Source: Melastoma dodecandrum (lineage: Eukaryota; Streptophyta; Magnoliopsida; Myrtales; Melastomataceae). From it: a stretch of DNA of 64,000 nucleotides. The position numbers were made by a program, and so were the translations under genes. Positions 1 through 12,909 of this stretch are shown here, one piece after another (position 1 is the stretch's first letter; each line of letters opens with the position of its first letter). Below the pieces are notes generated by a model. That model had not been told where the DNA came from and did not search any database. It saw only the letters and a list, made by a program, of their open reading frames with translations. The stretch spans positions 6,014,001-6,078,000 of the forward strand of contig JARUPY010000474.1 of assembly GCA_029817715.1 (NCBI GenBank), read 5' to 3'.

Positions 1-343
1 GGTCTTGTGGAATGTAATAATGCTGTAGGATAACTTGAAAGATAGGCTGGGGTCACCAACGTTCAGCTTGGCGAAGGATGTGAAGGTACTATTCCTGCCT
101 CGTTAATGACAACTCATATGTTAAGTATTTCTTTAGGTCCCTAAGTATTTTACGTATAAGGTTCTGGCAGTTCGATTCAATTAAACAGAAAATATTGAGG
201 ACCTGAGTTAGCTTCGGTAGGTCGTCACTCATTTGTAGTGTTAGTATGATGTCGTAAAAATTTCAGGGCGTGCTTCTTGAAATGGTAGCAATTTCTGATA
301 TTGATGTTTAATATATGTGACGCTGTTTTCAATCTTCATGCAG

Positions 344-445
344 GGATCAAAGGGTGCTCCGCCTCAGCGAACTTCAAACATCGGCGACTTGTTCTCAGAA
401 GGATCATTAAATCCTTACGCAGAAGATCCGTATGCATTCGATTGA
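344..445 (+). CDS. Last exon of an unidentified protein
   Basis: A pyrimidine-rich stretch ending in an AG at 342-343 precedes a 34-codon phase-0 exon that ends in TGA at 443-445. The encoded tail is polar and acidic, with the segments [10 protein letters not shown] and YAEDPYAFD. Such Asp/Phe-rich tails occur in membrane-trafficking adaptors, but I do not recognise the family and assign no function. Positions 1-343 look like an intron; the rest of the gene lies to the left of the window. The strand and stop are well supported by the splice acceptor and the absence of further splicing signals in frame. Confidence 0.55.
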   Translation, partial: GSKGAPPQRTSNIGDLFSEGSLNPYAEDPYAFD

Positions 446-3400
446 GGTTAGCCTGACTGGTTTTTCTTTCCAGGCAATCTGGGTTAGTCATTGACAGAAT
501 GTCAGATGGCTTCCGGAGTCTCCCTTCCTGTGTCGGGGTCTTTGTATGTTATGTTGGAAGTGCAACCCTAGGATGGAATCAAACACCATATGGACTTTTT
601 TCACTACTTGATATACCCCTGAGCCTCAACTCCCGACACAATTTACGTTATGAAAAAGATTGTCTTCTCCCATTTTTTGTTCATCCTTTTCATAACGAAC
701 AAGTAATGCTTATTCTTGCTGATATTAGCAATACCGTTGATGCTTCACCTTTCTTGCTTATACTGAGGTGCAGCATTTAGTCCAAGACATCTGTTATCCA
801 TTTTGATCTTCCGCAGCTGAAGTTTGCCTTGACTACGTGAATTGGTCAACAATTTGTCAGGCAGCCGCTATGCCGGACATGTCTTGCATGTGCCAGAGAG
901 CAATCTCATTTATCTACTCACAGATCACAAGCATTCTTTCCCAGACAGTTTTTTTTCTTGCAGGATGTCTGCGCAAGCACCAGTTTAGTCCATGCCAAAG
1001 CTTCCCCGCTTGTAGCACCCCATTCTGCTGGCACCTCAGCTTCTCTTTCCAGATTTCTTGAGTAGACATGCAAGAAACGAGCCACAGGTAGAATACTCCA
1101 CATTTGACATCAGCCAAGTCTGGTATTCGCTCTACCATTCCTAGAACTACAAAAAAGAATATCGTGCATTCATAAAAACTCAGGTACGGATGGGCCTCTT
1201 GTTTGACATAATAGCCTAAAGATACCTCCATGAGCTGGGCTTTCTCCAGCTGTACCACGAAAATCATGTATGCCTACGATTAGGGCTTTTGTCAGTTTTT
1301 AAGATTGCTGGCAAAACTTGCATCCGTGATCGCCCGATTGCGGAGGATGCCTACATTTAACATGTCCCCAGGGCTGAGGACGTCGTAGTTCCATTTTAGA
1401 ATCTCAAGATGAGAGATTGCGGATGGTTTGATTGCTGGCCCAAAGATCGTGGTACTGCGTCCCCCCCAGACCTCCCGGCCACGGTAATCGCTTCTACTCG
1501 GTGAGTCCAAGGATTGGAAGTTTGGGAGGCACGCTGTCGTCGGGACGGGGATAGGGAAGGGGGGGGAGGTAGGAGAAATGGATTGTCCATGACAGAAAGC
1601 AACCATTCGGCAGTCAACGAATTGACTCCACCTTTTAAATAGTGGGGGTGCATTCAACAGGGACTCCGGAAACAATTTGGTCCTCCCACTCCATGCCCTA
1701 AAACATTAGGCTTATCCCCTCTCCTCCTCATATTTAGAGAGATCGTAGGGAGGTGCCTGAAATGGTCGCGCCAACGGCGCCGGACCAACGAGGACCGAGA
1801 AATCGGTGCCGTCTGAGGAGGGGGAGGGAGGGATGGTGAGGTTGACGTTTGGGTTTGAAGGCTAGAATTGATATCTCAACCTATTACATGGGAACCACCC
1901 CCCCGTTCAGGGTTAGTACTTCAACGCTCGGATTTCTCTCCTGGTGTTGTCATTTTTCTTAAATAGATAGGATTATCGGTGTTAGATAAAATGAATTTGG
2001 GGTTGATTGATTTGATTGACGGATCACTCCTCGCAAACAGGAAGTCTAATTTTGATTAAGATGGAGATTAGTTTGTGATTAAGATTGGACTGAGGAGACC
2101 CAGGAGAGAGGAAGATGGCGTTGCCCAATCAATATCCAATATATAATATTAATATACCCTCTCTCTCTCTCTCTATATATATGTAATCATTCTGGTCCAT
2201 TCTGGACTGACTTCCTATTAAATATTAAAAAAAAAATAATAATAAGAGACTCTCTTCATAATTAATAATCGAATCGGAACTATAATTATCAAATCACGGG
2301 CGACAGAGGGAAAAAAGTCAAGGATATGTTAAATTGGGACTATATTATGATGACACGGACGTGTGGGTCGATGGGTGGTACGGCGGGCCACGCATTGGAA
2401 ATTCCAATCATCAATCCAGACATGACAATTGACGAGTCAATAATTACCATATCAATTTTCAAATCAATTACCATATGTCGTGTTTGAACTTATCTATGCC
2501 TCGATCTAATCCTAAAGAAAAAAAAAAAGATAGGTGATCGAGTGAGTTTAGAGTGTCACTTGTTGAATTGACTCGGTTTCTATTCGATGTTTTTTTAAAA
2601 AAAAACGTGACAAAATATAACCGATGATGCTCTGTGACATAACAGTCGAGGTGCCTGTGCTGGATTTCGCGTCCACGTGAACCAAAGAAAAAGACCTTGA
2701 AGAGAAGCAGCAAGACAAACTTTCAGATAACCTTAAAATGGCATGCCAAAAAAAAATGACCGAGGAAGGAAACTTGATTACGTGCCAGACTTACGTAGAG
2801 AAAGATGAAACCATATATACGGACAAATGATAATGAAATGAAACAAACAAATCCTGTTATGCTCGAAGGAGGAACGGACCGGACCCATGATGGGGATCCG
2901 AATCCTCTCTCCATTTGCGATGAAACGGAGAGTATCCTTATTTTAATTATGAAAAACGCAAAAATGATATTACTCTAAGTGGTTCGTTATTTTATAGTTT
3001 TAAATTTTTAAAATAATACATTTAATTAATAACATGATAAATCATAAATTATGAATTACAAACTCAAAACATTAAACCCTAAATCCTTAAAATTAAACCT
3101 TAAATCCTAAACCAAACACTAAGAGTTAAATTCTAAACCTTAGACGTTAATCTATAACAAAAGAAGTTATCTTGTGTTCTGTCTGTAATTCTTTCGACAA
3201 CAACAACTAATAATCAAGACAAGAGGAGGAGGAGGCCGTGGTTTAGAATTTCATACGGCATGATAGTTTATTTTATTATTTGGTGGGAACTAATAATAAC
3301 AGCTATGCTGCCGTCTCACATTGAAAGTATCACGAAGCCCATGACTTGTATTAAAAAGGAATATTTTTTTTTTTTTTGCATTGGACATGCATGAATTAGT

Positions 3401-4726
3401 GGACTTTAAAAAAAAAAAAGAAAGAAGTGGGAAGTGGGGGGTGGGAGGGAAATTTGAAGTGAAATGGGCGGGCGGGAGAGGTGAAAGATGGTAAAGGAAC
3501 ACAACAAAATAATGACCACAATAAATGCTTTCTTTCCCGCTTCAAACATTAACTCCGCCAAATTCATTTTGTCCCGTATCACACTCACTTCATGAATGTA
3601 GTATGCATATTCACCTTTATGAAGTGTGTCTTATTTTAAAAATAAAATTAATTAATTAATTACCAATCATTTAATAACGAGGGTAGCAAGCGCATTTCCC
3701 GGTTCTTTTATTAAAACAAAAATCTTTCATTTCTAAGTACGAAATTTTTTGTGCTCATGTGAAAATGGTTATACTTTGTTCCTGTTTTTTTTTTTAATAA
3801 ATAAATATGAGGATGCTTTATTACGTGACCTAGTCTAGTCTACTACTACTACTACTACTACTACAGCTCGTTACCAGCCAATTATGTATATATATAATGA
3901 ATGTGCATATCATTAATACATCCACGAACCATCTGGAAACTAATATCTTCTTTTTCTTTTTTTCTTTTTTTGGGGTGAGACCATGATGTTGCATGTAATC
4001 CTTATTTTTATAGAATAAAATTTCATATCCATAAAAAGTTATAATAAAACACATAACAATGGATTTTTGTTAGTGTTGCTGCGATCCAGAAAATTCCTTA
4101 AATTTCTTGTTTTTTTTTTTAAAATAAACGTGTACTCGAGAGTTTGAGAATAATTTTAAGAGAAGTTATAAAAAATATTTCCCATCCGTCAGACAATGTC
4201 GGTCGTGCCGTGCGTGCGTGCATTATTATTTACCAGGGCAAGTAGGATGTCTCCAACATTTAAAGGGAAAAAAATAATTGGTAAAAAAAAGTAAATAATA
4301 TGTACACGAGGGAGGGGTTTTATAAATAAATTGTCAAGGAAAGGGAAACGTCCAAGAAATAGTTTAAAATATATGACAGCAAAACCCATGCAAGCAAAGA
4401 GAATCTTATCCTCATAATTAAGGATGGGATTGAGACTTTGACATCTTTGGTAAATAAAAACATCAGCCCACTTTGTCCATTCCGGATCCGGATCCGGATC
4501 AGGATCCCCTCTAACGAAAGTTAAATCTTTTAAAACAGGTTTAACTAGAGCTTAACTAGTGCCCTTAGGGATCGATCCTCTTCAAAAATACATAAAATTT
4601 TAATAATATCTTAATATTGTCTTATGGTAATAACTTCAACTTAAATTGTCTTATAACTCATCTTCTTCCTCTTCTAATATACAGATTTTGTTTTTACTTT
4701 TTTTGAATCCCCCACGAAATCTCAAC
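446..4726. other. 3' UTR and AT-rich intergenic region, no gene recognised
   Basis: About the first 300-400 bases are probably the 3' UTR of the preceding gene. The remainder is AT-rich with many short ORFs but no recognisable protein. It holds simple repeats: CT/TA at about 2159-2181, TAC at 3841-3864, and a GGATCC-rich run near 4483-4507. Degenerate TAAACCCTAAATC-like words lie at about 3070-3140. A G/A-rich tract at 3420-3485 carries no open frame of note. Confidence 0.5.
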
Positions 4727-4735
4727 TATAAATAA
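4727..4735 (+). promoter_or_regulatory. Candidate TATA box for the WVD2-like gene
   Basis: TATAAATAA sits in a pyrimidine-rich context about 1.25 kb before the start codon of the WVD2-like gene. If it is the promoter, the 5' UTR must contain an intron, consistent with the long intron-like stretch that ends with an AG just before the ATG (about 5974). The transcription start was not determined. Confidence 0.35.
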
Positions 4736-5978
4736 CAAACAGCCCTGACGACCTCGACCTTTCTGACAACAAACACCACATCATCATTAATGAAACTCCC
4801 TTTGGATTTATCTTTTTATTCTTTTTAAGGCCCCCTCCCCTCTCCCCAACCCTTCTTCCCGGTTTTTCCTCTTCCTCTACTCTTTCCGGGTGAAAGAATT
4901 TGTTGTTTGCCAAGGCGAGGAAGAGAGGAGGATAGTAGTTGAGCTACGAACAAGGACACGGGCTCATTTGTTTCAGATCGGAGACCACGAGGATTTCTGG
5001 GTGTGGCCGCCCATTTTTACTCGGATTATGTTCCAAGGTTCCTCCTGCCTTTTCATTTCATTTTATGTCTTTTGTTTTTGTCGGTTCTGGGATAATTATT
5101 GGGTTTATGTCCTTTTGTTTGTAGGGTGGGGGGTGATCTGTGGTTTTCTGCGAGAAAATTTTGATTTTTTGAATTGGGTTTTGGTGGTATTCGTCTGTGG
5201 GCGTTCTGGGTCTATCAGATTTTGCCGCGGATTACTGGGCTGTCTTGGTTTCTGGAAATATTTGTTTGTTTTGTTTGGGAGGTGATTTTCAGACCGTCTG
5301 TTGGTTGATGTTTGTCTCTTTGTTGGAAGGAGACGACGGTGTTAAAGGCTGTAAAGAGTCAAAAGACTTCCTTGGGGGGGGGGCGTCCTGTTCTTATGTA
5401 TCTGTCAATTTTTTCTTTAATCTTTTTCGTTGTCGTCCGTTTCATCCCTCGGGGCACCTTCAGGAAGGAACAGAAATCCGAGTTTTAAGATTTTTGGATA
5501 CCGACATGTCTAGAAATTAGTCTTTGTTGGCGGGATGTTTGGTTTCTTTGAGTCCTCACCTCACCGCCATTGATCTGATTTTTTATGACATTGGAGGATT
5601 TCAAGACAGATTTCTTGGTTTTTGAATCCCTCTCTTGCTTTTGTTAGTCAAAAGCAGGAAGCAAAGATTTTCAGGTTCTCTCTCTCTCTTTTGAAGTTGT
5701 GTGATATCTTCCCAAGTTCATATTCAAGGCTGCCTTCATATGTAGTGATATGATCTGGATGTTTACGAACAAGGTTGCGAAAGCAACTTCGTTCTGTATT
5801 CCCTTGGTGGATCTTGACGTGTGATGATGATGCATGAGGAAGGTGCAACATGATATTTTAGCATGGGCGTGGATGCCTTGATTATTCATCCTTTGCTCGA
5901 TTTTGGGTTATAGTTGCTGAAGCTTCGTTGTTTGTCCGGTGATCTAATTGTTCTGTTCTTTTCTGTCGGAGCAGCGTC

Positions 5979-7479
5979 ATGGGGAGGGAAGTAATACTTA
6001 CGCAGATGGAGAAACATCCCCACAACCTTGTGGTTATTGCCAATGATGGGTCTTTCGAAACAAAAGTCCATGTCTCCCCGAGGGTCGCCAGTGTCAATGC
6101 CGAGAAAGAATGCAACGTGAAGGAGCAGCATACCGCCGAAAATCCAGACGTGGAAGAATGTAAGGAGAAGATGGCCGTGCTGGGGGTAAGGAGCATAAAC
6201 CTTGAGGAGAAGATGGGTGAGTTTAAGACCTCGGGCACACCAATTGCAAAATCTGGCACAAATGGAAACGGGCGCGTTAACTTCACCGCCCCTACCTTGG
6301 TCTCGGTCGCTACTGAGAAGAGTGGTGCTTCTGTCATACGTTCCGTTGGGACGGAGTCTCCAGATAGCATGAAGTCGCCAAATCTTAATCTCTTGACCTC
6401 TCCCTTCAAAACCCCAGAGGTAGGTAGTCTTTTCTTACCCTCGTTTTAGGTGTCTTGTAATTGGCAATGCAGTAACTTTGGTGAGTTGGGTTCTCTGGTG
6501 TTTCCAGCCAAACTCACCCACCGGATCGAAAAAGCATATGTACCACAAGCATGTCGACGATGAAGATGCCTTTTCTGTCACTTCCTCGTATCCTTTGGCG
6601 ATAATATGTAGTCTAGAGATTAATTGATGATTTATGTTGTATATCTCTTCTCCTTTGTTTTGAACTGTGTCATTTTCCTTATCGTTGCAAAGAACTGCTG
6701 CATCTGCTCGTTCGCTTAGGTCAATAAAATCCAACATAACGGTCGGTACAGCTCCCACCTTCAAATCTGGTGAGAGGGCGGAGAAACGGAAGGAGGTAAG
6801 TGCAGGTATATTTGTCATTCCACGGAATGGCTGCGATCGTCCTGATTTTTCTTCTGTGCTTGTAGTTCTACATGAAACTAGAGGAGAAACACCGAGCTTT
6901 GGAGGAGGAGAGATCTCAATGTGAAGCGAGAACTAAGGTAACTTTGAGTGATCGTCATCTCTCTTGTCGATCCCCGTATCATCTCTCTTGTCGATCCCCG
7001 TATCATTTTTCCGAAATTTGAAGGAAGAGCAAGAGGTGGCCATCAAACAGCTTAGAAAGAGCATGGTCTTTAAGGCAAATCCTGTGCCCAGTTTCTGTTA
7101 CAAGCCGCCGCCTCCGAAACCCGAGCTGAAGAAGGTACTCATGAATTTTTATCGTGCGTAGCTTACCTTAGAGGCGTATTTGCCGATCTGAATGTGGTTA
7201 TGGCTGTTCAAAGGGTATGCTTTATTTACTTGGCAGGTACCGCTGACTCGTCCAGTTTCCCCAAAGTTTGGACGGAGAAACAGTTGCAGCGATGTGGTTA
7301 AGTCTGAGGCAGGGGAAAAGAGAGGAACTTGTGCTCGGGACCTCCGTCACAGTACTGGAAGCTCAAGACGACAAGAATCCGGCCTCAGTACTGCACAGAA
7401 GCTCAGTGGCACCCCCCCGGAAGCCAAGAAACAGCCGGCCTCGGACCAACGGAGCAACAATGTCAGAGTTGAGTTATAA
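5979..7479 (+). CDS. WVD2-like TPX2-domain microtubule-associated protein
   Basis: Six exons: 5979-6419, 6508-6587, 6693-6795, 6866-6937, 7024-7134, 7237-7479; all junctions are GT-AG and the phases join to 349 residues. The N-terminus MGREV is typical of plant WVD2-like proteins. The central block carries the TPX2/KLEEK signature: a VTVG-like segment (ITVGTAPTF), [19 protein letters not shown], then [18 protein letters not shown] and KPELKK. This family binds and bundles cortical microtubules and affects anisotropic cell growth; that role comes from the family, not from this sequence. The C-terminal third is Ser/Arg-rich and looks disordered. The ATG at 5979 was chosen because it gives the conserved start and follows an intron-like AG. 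Which WDL paralogue this is cannot be settled here. Confidence 0.9.
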
Positions 7480-7917
7480 ACTCAATGCGCTGGTTGCCTC
7501 CTCCTCTTCCCCAAACTATTTATTATTCAAGTCATTTTTACCTCGTTAGAGCCCTTTCAAAGACTGGAAAGAAATGGGCACCCTTCCGTTCTCAACGGAC
7601 ATTGTTCGGGGTCGTGCCGGAGTATACTGACACTGGCTCGCTGCGGATTCGGTCCAGAACTACCCGAATCAAGATTCAACTCGGGAATGTTACTATACCG
7701 TAAAAACTAACTATGGTAGTAGCCTTTCTTCCGATGTTGCAATGGAACACAAAATGCTGTCAATGAGCAACTGAGGATGCAATTGCAAGGAGACTCATCC
7801 CCGGGACTCTGCCGGAGGATAAGATTCTACACCCAGAATTTTCGCACGTGCGGATAAATTACACCCACCCCGCTAATCACCCAATTAACTGCCTTAATCA
7901 CATCCCCAACCACCCTC

Positions 7918-7924
7918 ATAAATA
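7918..7924 (+). promoter_or_regulatory. TATA-like element of the histone H1 gene
   Basis: ATAAATA lies about 55 bases upstream of the H1 start codon in a C-rich leader. The position fits a TATA box with a short 5' UTR. Confidence 0.45.
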
Positions 7925-7973
7925 GCCTTTTCTCCCTTTTCCTCCCCATTGCAGCAGGACAGCAGTTGCCAAA

Positions 7974-8472
7974 ATGGCATCGGAGAAACCCACGAGATCA
8001 AAGTCGACGTCGGGATCGAGATCGAAACCCTCTCCATCTCATCCTCCCCCTCTCCGTGAAGTACGAGGCCGTGCTTTCTCGGTGATTCGACGAACAGAGG
8101 AACACCTTTCCTCGTCCCGGCCTAATAATTTTTCTCGTGATTTGAATCGAGCAGATGATAACGGACGCCATAGCCGCCATGAAGGACAGGAACGGATCGA
8201 GTCATGCGGCCATCCAAAAGTTTGTGGAGCAGAAGCACGGGGACCGCCTCCCTCCAAACTTTAGGAAGAGACTGATCGCGCAACTGAAGCGGCTGGTCGC
8301 CTCGGGGGAGCTCGTCGAGGTGAAGAGAGCGTTCAAGGTCCCTGGCGGGGCACGTCCCTCGCCAGGATCCTCCGTGAGTGCGAAGGGGCGCAGGAGTAGC
8401 GCGAAGAACCCGAAAGGCGGCAAGGCTGGTGCTGCTGGGAGGACGACGAGGAGCGCCAAGACCTGCAAGTGA
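7974..8472 (+). CDS. Small linker histone H1 (GH1 domain)
   Basis: Two exons, 7974-8060 and 8155-8472, give 134 residues. After a Ser/Lys/Pro-rich head of about 25 residues comes a globular GH1 winged-helix domain: the pattern SHPP...EMI.DAI..MK.R.GSS..AI.KFVE, then LPPNFRKRLIAQLKRLVASGELV. The single intron within the SHPP-to-MI region is common in plant H1 genes. The tail is basic but short (about 35 residues) and poor in the long KKPAAK repeats of main H1 variants, so this is a short variant linker histone. It binds nucleosomal linker DNA in the nucleus. An AT-rich TATA-like word lies at 7918-7924, about 55 bases before the ATG, making a compact promoter between it and the WVD2-like gene (about 0.5 kb). 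Confidence 0.9.
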
Positions 8473-8791
8473 AGAAGCCCCTAGCGGTATTGTTTTCATG
8501 GGTTGTAGTTATAGTTAAGACAAATCGTGCGTTTTACTCGTTTCTTTTTCATTCGATGATGAAATAGGTCTCTGGGCTTTATGATTGGGTTTAGAGCGAA
8601 AGCCCAATATCTCTACACGGGCCAGAGGCCCATCAAATGCCCAATCAGGTTACACTCTTATATGATATAACGTACTAGCTTTAATCCGACATTAGGACAT
8701 ATAAGCTAAATAATTGTGAGATTTTGGACGTAGACACGAATATTCAAATATAACGTCTGACTATAACAAAACTTAGCGAGTAAAAGTTACA

Positions 8792-8825
<34 letters not shown>

Positions 8826-9682
8826 AGACGTAGAATCAGGTGGTTAATTAATTTTCCATTGATATTAATTAATTTTCCATTGATATATCTCTAATGGTGC
8901 GTGACTATGGAAACCCTAAACTAATAATCTTATTCATTTTCCTTTTCTTATTATTTTTATCCCGTTCATTTCCTTTTCATTCTATTTCCTAAAGTGTAAA
9001 GGGAAATGGAAGGAACGAACATTTCATCTCTCTTCTCCTCTTCTATCTCGAACTAAACACACCATTTTTTAACAATTCCTTCTAAATCACTATGTTTTTT
9101 CTCCTTTCTCAATCCATTTCATCCAAACGAGATATAACAGTCAATCATTTAAAACTTACTCTCTAAGTCGGTTATCATATTACATTTTTAGAATTAGAAT
9201 ATCTGGATCTTCTATTTACTTTATTAGTTTCTCTTCCTCTTTATGGAAATCTAATGATTACTATTCATCTTCTGTTCTAAATTAATTATTTTAAATACTT
9301 TTTTCCATTTTTAAAAAATTTTTATCACCTTATTCTATTTTTTTTTGTTAATCTTTTAGTATCTCGTGTAGAATGACATTCGCAAGCATCGTAAGTATAA
9401 TTATTAATAAATAAATAAATGTAAAAAATATTAATTCCCACGATTTACTAATCCTGAATATCTAAACAAAGACATGAACATATTTACAAACATTATATAT
9501 AAAATAACAAACTTGAAAATATTTGAATGAATGCAATTTATAGAATATTTCATTCGAGTTTTTACAATCACTAATTATTGGAAAATAAACTAGAAAATAC
9601 GTTTTTCCTAAATCAACATGACTTTGTTCCCTCGTCCAAAGTCCCATGCTCGGCTTCACTCCGGCAACCTTCTCGTCCATCC
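8473..9682. other. Intergenic region between H1 and B3 genes
   Basis: Starts with the H1 3' UTR. A cluster of GCCCA/TGGGC words lies at about 8575-8650. A pure TA repeat spans about 8791-8822. The rest is AT-rich. Two nearly identical copies of TTAATTAATTTTCCATTGATAT stand side by side at about 8842-8888. No coding region recognised. Confidence 0.45.
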
Positions 9683-10453
9683 TCAGTCTTCACCGTTGAG
9701 CTTCACGATCAACAGCTTCAACGATTCGTGAAGGACCTCGTCGATGACCCTGAAAGACGACACTTGAACCCTGTCGTTTTCCTTCAAATGGTTCTCCCTG
9801 GCGAAATCGAGCCAACCACCCTGCAGTGTGTACACCCTTGTGACCTGCGGTTCTGGTTGTCCTGCTATCCTTGCCCCCTTAAACGTCATCCAGACTTTCA
9901 ACTTAAATGCCTTCTCCTCGAGCTTCGACGAGATGACCCCCACAGAAATCTCCTTCGTAATCATCATAAAGGTGCTCTCTTGCTTTCTCAGGAGGTTCAC
10001 GTTACTCACAAACTGATTCTCCGGCAACGTGAGACGGCCCGAATCCGGATGAAGATCGGACCGTGTCAACACCTTCTGCATGACCAGTTTCACTTCTTGT
10101 CCACCCAACGAGTCGATATACTGCCTGAAAAGGGGGGGCAAGTCTGGAGGCCCGTGGATGGGCGGGGAAGATGATTTGTTACTACCGAAAATAAAATTCT
10201 TCGACTTCTGAGGAACAGGTTGTGCATTCATTAGTGCAAAGCAAGGCTCCTTCTTCAGGCAACCCGATCCCGTCGCTGGTGATGGCTTGCGTGGTTTGGC
10301 AACGTCACGAAGCACGTTCTGGTTACGACCCAATCCTATTGTTGAAGGAGGGGCTTGTGGTTTAGTCGTGGCCCGTGGTGTGTTCCGAGTACGGATGATG
10401 TTGTGGAGTACTCCAGATGACTTGTTGCCGGACTTTGCTCGTGGGATCGGCAT
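9683..10453 (-). CDS. B3 DNA-binding domain protein (DUF313-type family)
   Basis: A single-exon gene of 256 residues. The ATG at 10453 is used because the frame upstream of it has only a TTG. The first 120 residues are basic, Ser/Pro-rich and low in complexity. The C-terminal 120 residues form a plant B3 domain of the DUF313 group: VMQKVLTRSDLHPDSGRLTLP, a central VGVISSKLEEKAFKLKVWM stretch, then YTLQGGWLDFARENHLKENDRVQVSSFRV. In the B3 fold the LTRSD-LP strand-loop and the W..F...N.L...D motif shape the DNA-contacting face and core. Family members are nuclear and probably DNA-binding, mostly uncharacterised. A TATATATA run at 10586-10593 could be the promoter. A broken relative lies at 46.2-47.4 kb in the other orientation. 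Confidence 0.85.
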   Translation of the reverse strand: MPIPRAKSGNKSSGVLHNIIRTRNTPRATTKPQAPPSTIGLGRNQNVLRDVAKPRKPSPATGSGCLKKEPCFALMNAQPVPQKSKNFIFGSNKSSSPPIHGPPDLPPLFRQYIDSLGGQEVKLVMQKVLTRSDLHPDSGRLTLPENQFVSNVNLLRKQESTFMMITKEISVGVISSKLEEKAFKLKVWMTFKGARIAGQPEPQVTRVYTLQGGWLDFARENHLKENDRVQVSSFRVIDEVLHESLKLLIVKLNGED

Positions 10454-10585
10454 CCTCCTCCTTCCTTCCTTCCTTCGTCGACTTCTTGCAGCGGGCGGCA
10501 AGATCCACAGTTATACTTTCTCTAACACGAGATGAACGATCTAGTTTATGAAATGAGGTGCCTCATACGCACACCCCACGACCCA

Positions 10586-10593
10586 TATATATA
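10586..10593 (-). promoter_or_regulatory. Candidate TATA box of the B3 gene
   Basis: TATATATA about 135 bases upstream of the B3 start codon on the minus strand, flanked by GC-richer sequence. Confidence 0.35.
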
Positions 10594-11700
10594 CACATCC
10601 ACAATGTATCTCACACAAATCTACCAAAAAAGATATGCATTAAAAATCTAATAATACTCGTCTAGAAAGATATAATAATTTAAAAACTTGGGTAATCAAA
10701 CACTATCTTTTTTATTTTATTTTAATATATCCTCAATCTAACTTATTTTCAGAATCTCTCGTTCTGGTTAGTCATCCCCCTTCCTTAATGGCACTTACCC
10801 GAGAAAATCAGACGTAAAAAAATAGCCTTTTATGTATATATTATATTTGAAATTTGTTACATATTAAGTACTTAAAAATATGTTCAATAAAATAATGTAG
10901 GCAAATAAAAAATGTCGTTATCCTATCATAATCTAATATCATAAAAAAAAATATACTCTGTTTCATATTCACTAGTTTTATTATCTTCATTTAATCGATT
11001 AGTTCTCATTTAGTGAATCTTTACGGCATAACCATTTTTTTTTTTTACATTCCCAATTTTCATATTTATGGTATCCATTTAGAATAACTATCTAATTTTT
11101 TATTATATTATATTATATCGGATATTGGGATTTTTTTTGGTTTGTTTTGTTAGTTTTTACTTAAAAAAATTATTCCTTTAATTACGAAAAAATTAAATTA
11201 ATTTGTTTGAAATATAATTCAATCTCTTCGCCAAAAGAAAAGAACCCGACGTGGGAGAAGGAAAGATGCAATGCACTGTGGGCTTGGACTTGGATGAAGC
11301 CCATTATAGCTTGGCTGAACATAACTTACATAATTATGGGCCTGGATTGGGCCCTGGAGACCCTCTTAAATGTCATTGATTGGGCGGGCCAGAGGATTCC
11401 AGTACTACAGCAGAAACGTGCTCCAAATGGACACGATCGTGAAGGGTCGGTCTCAGTAGTGGCGCGAATTCTTCCTCCCGTGCTACTCAAACCAATTGAC
11501 AAGGAGTCAGAAGGGGGTCTTCTGATAGAATTCTTCTCATGCATGACCATGTCGCCGGGGTGCTTCTTCGGCATCATTTCAGGAAAGAATTCCCGGCCTC
11601 GAACGGGGAGCGGGGTCGGTTTCCTGTCGTGCTATTCAGAAGTGTTTGGATTTGGGCAACTTCGCATTAACAAAGCCCATTTACAAGCCCATCCTAGACC
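10594..11700. other. Intergenic, AT-rich then promoter-like
   Basis: 10.6-11.2 kb is AT-rich with homopolymer runs and no gene. From 11.27 kb the sequence becomes GC-richer and is dense in GCCCA/TGGGC words (site II-like), belonging to the uS19 promoter. The open frame 11207-11758 through this region is most likely fortuitous. Confidence 0.45.
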
Positions 11701-11758
11701 AGGCCCAAATAAGCTGACTCCTATAAATACAAAACCGATCCTCTGTCCAAAACCCTAA
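11701..11758 (+). promoter_or_regulatory. uS19 core promoter: site II word, TATA box, telo-box
   Basis: An AGGCCCAAA site II-type word at 11701 is followed by TATAAATA at 11722-11729 and the telo-box AAACCCTAA at 11750-11758. Site II plus telo-box is the known architecture of plant ribosomal-protein promoters and coordinates them with growth and cell division. Spacing to the ATG at 11808 fits a short 5' UTR. Confidence 0.7.
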
Positions 11759-11807
11759 TTTCTGCGCGGCCGTCAACAATCGTTCGAAGAAGAAGAGCAG
11801 AGCGGCG

Positions 11808-12909
<1,102 letters not shown>

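Noticed and set aside
9578..10174. 198-codon plus-strand ORF
   Set aside because: Antisense shadow of the B3 gene, whose minus frame has a clear conserved domain.
11207..11758. 183-codon ORF upstream of uS19
   Set aside because: Runs through the uS19 TATA box and telo-box; composition is promoter-like and no family matches.
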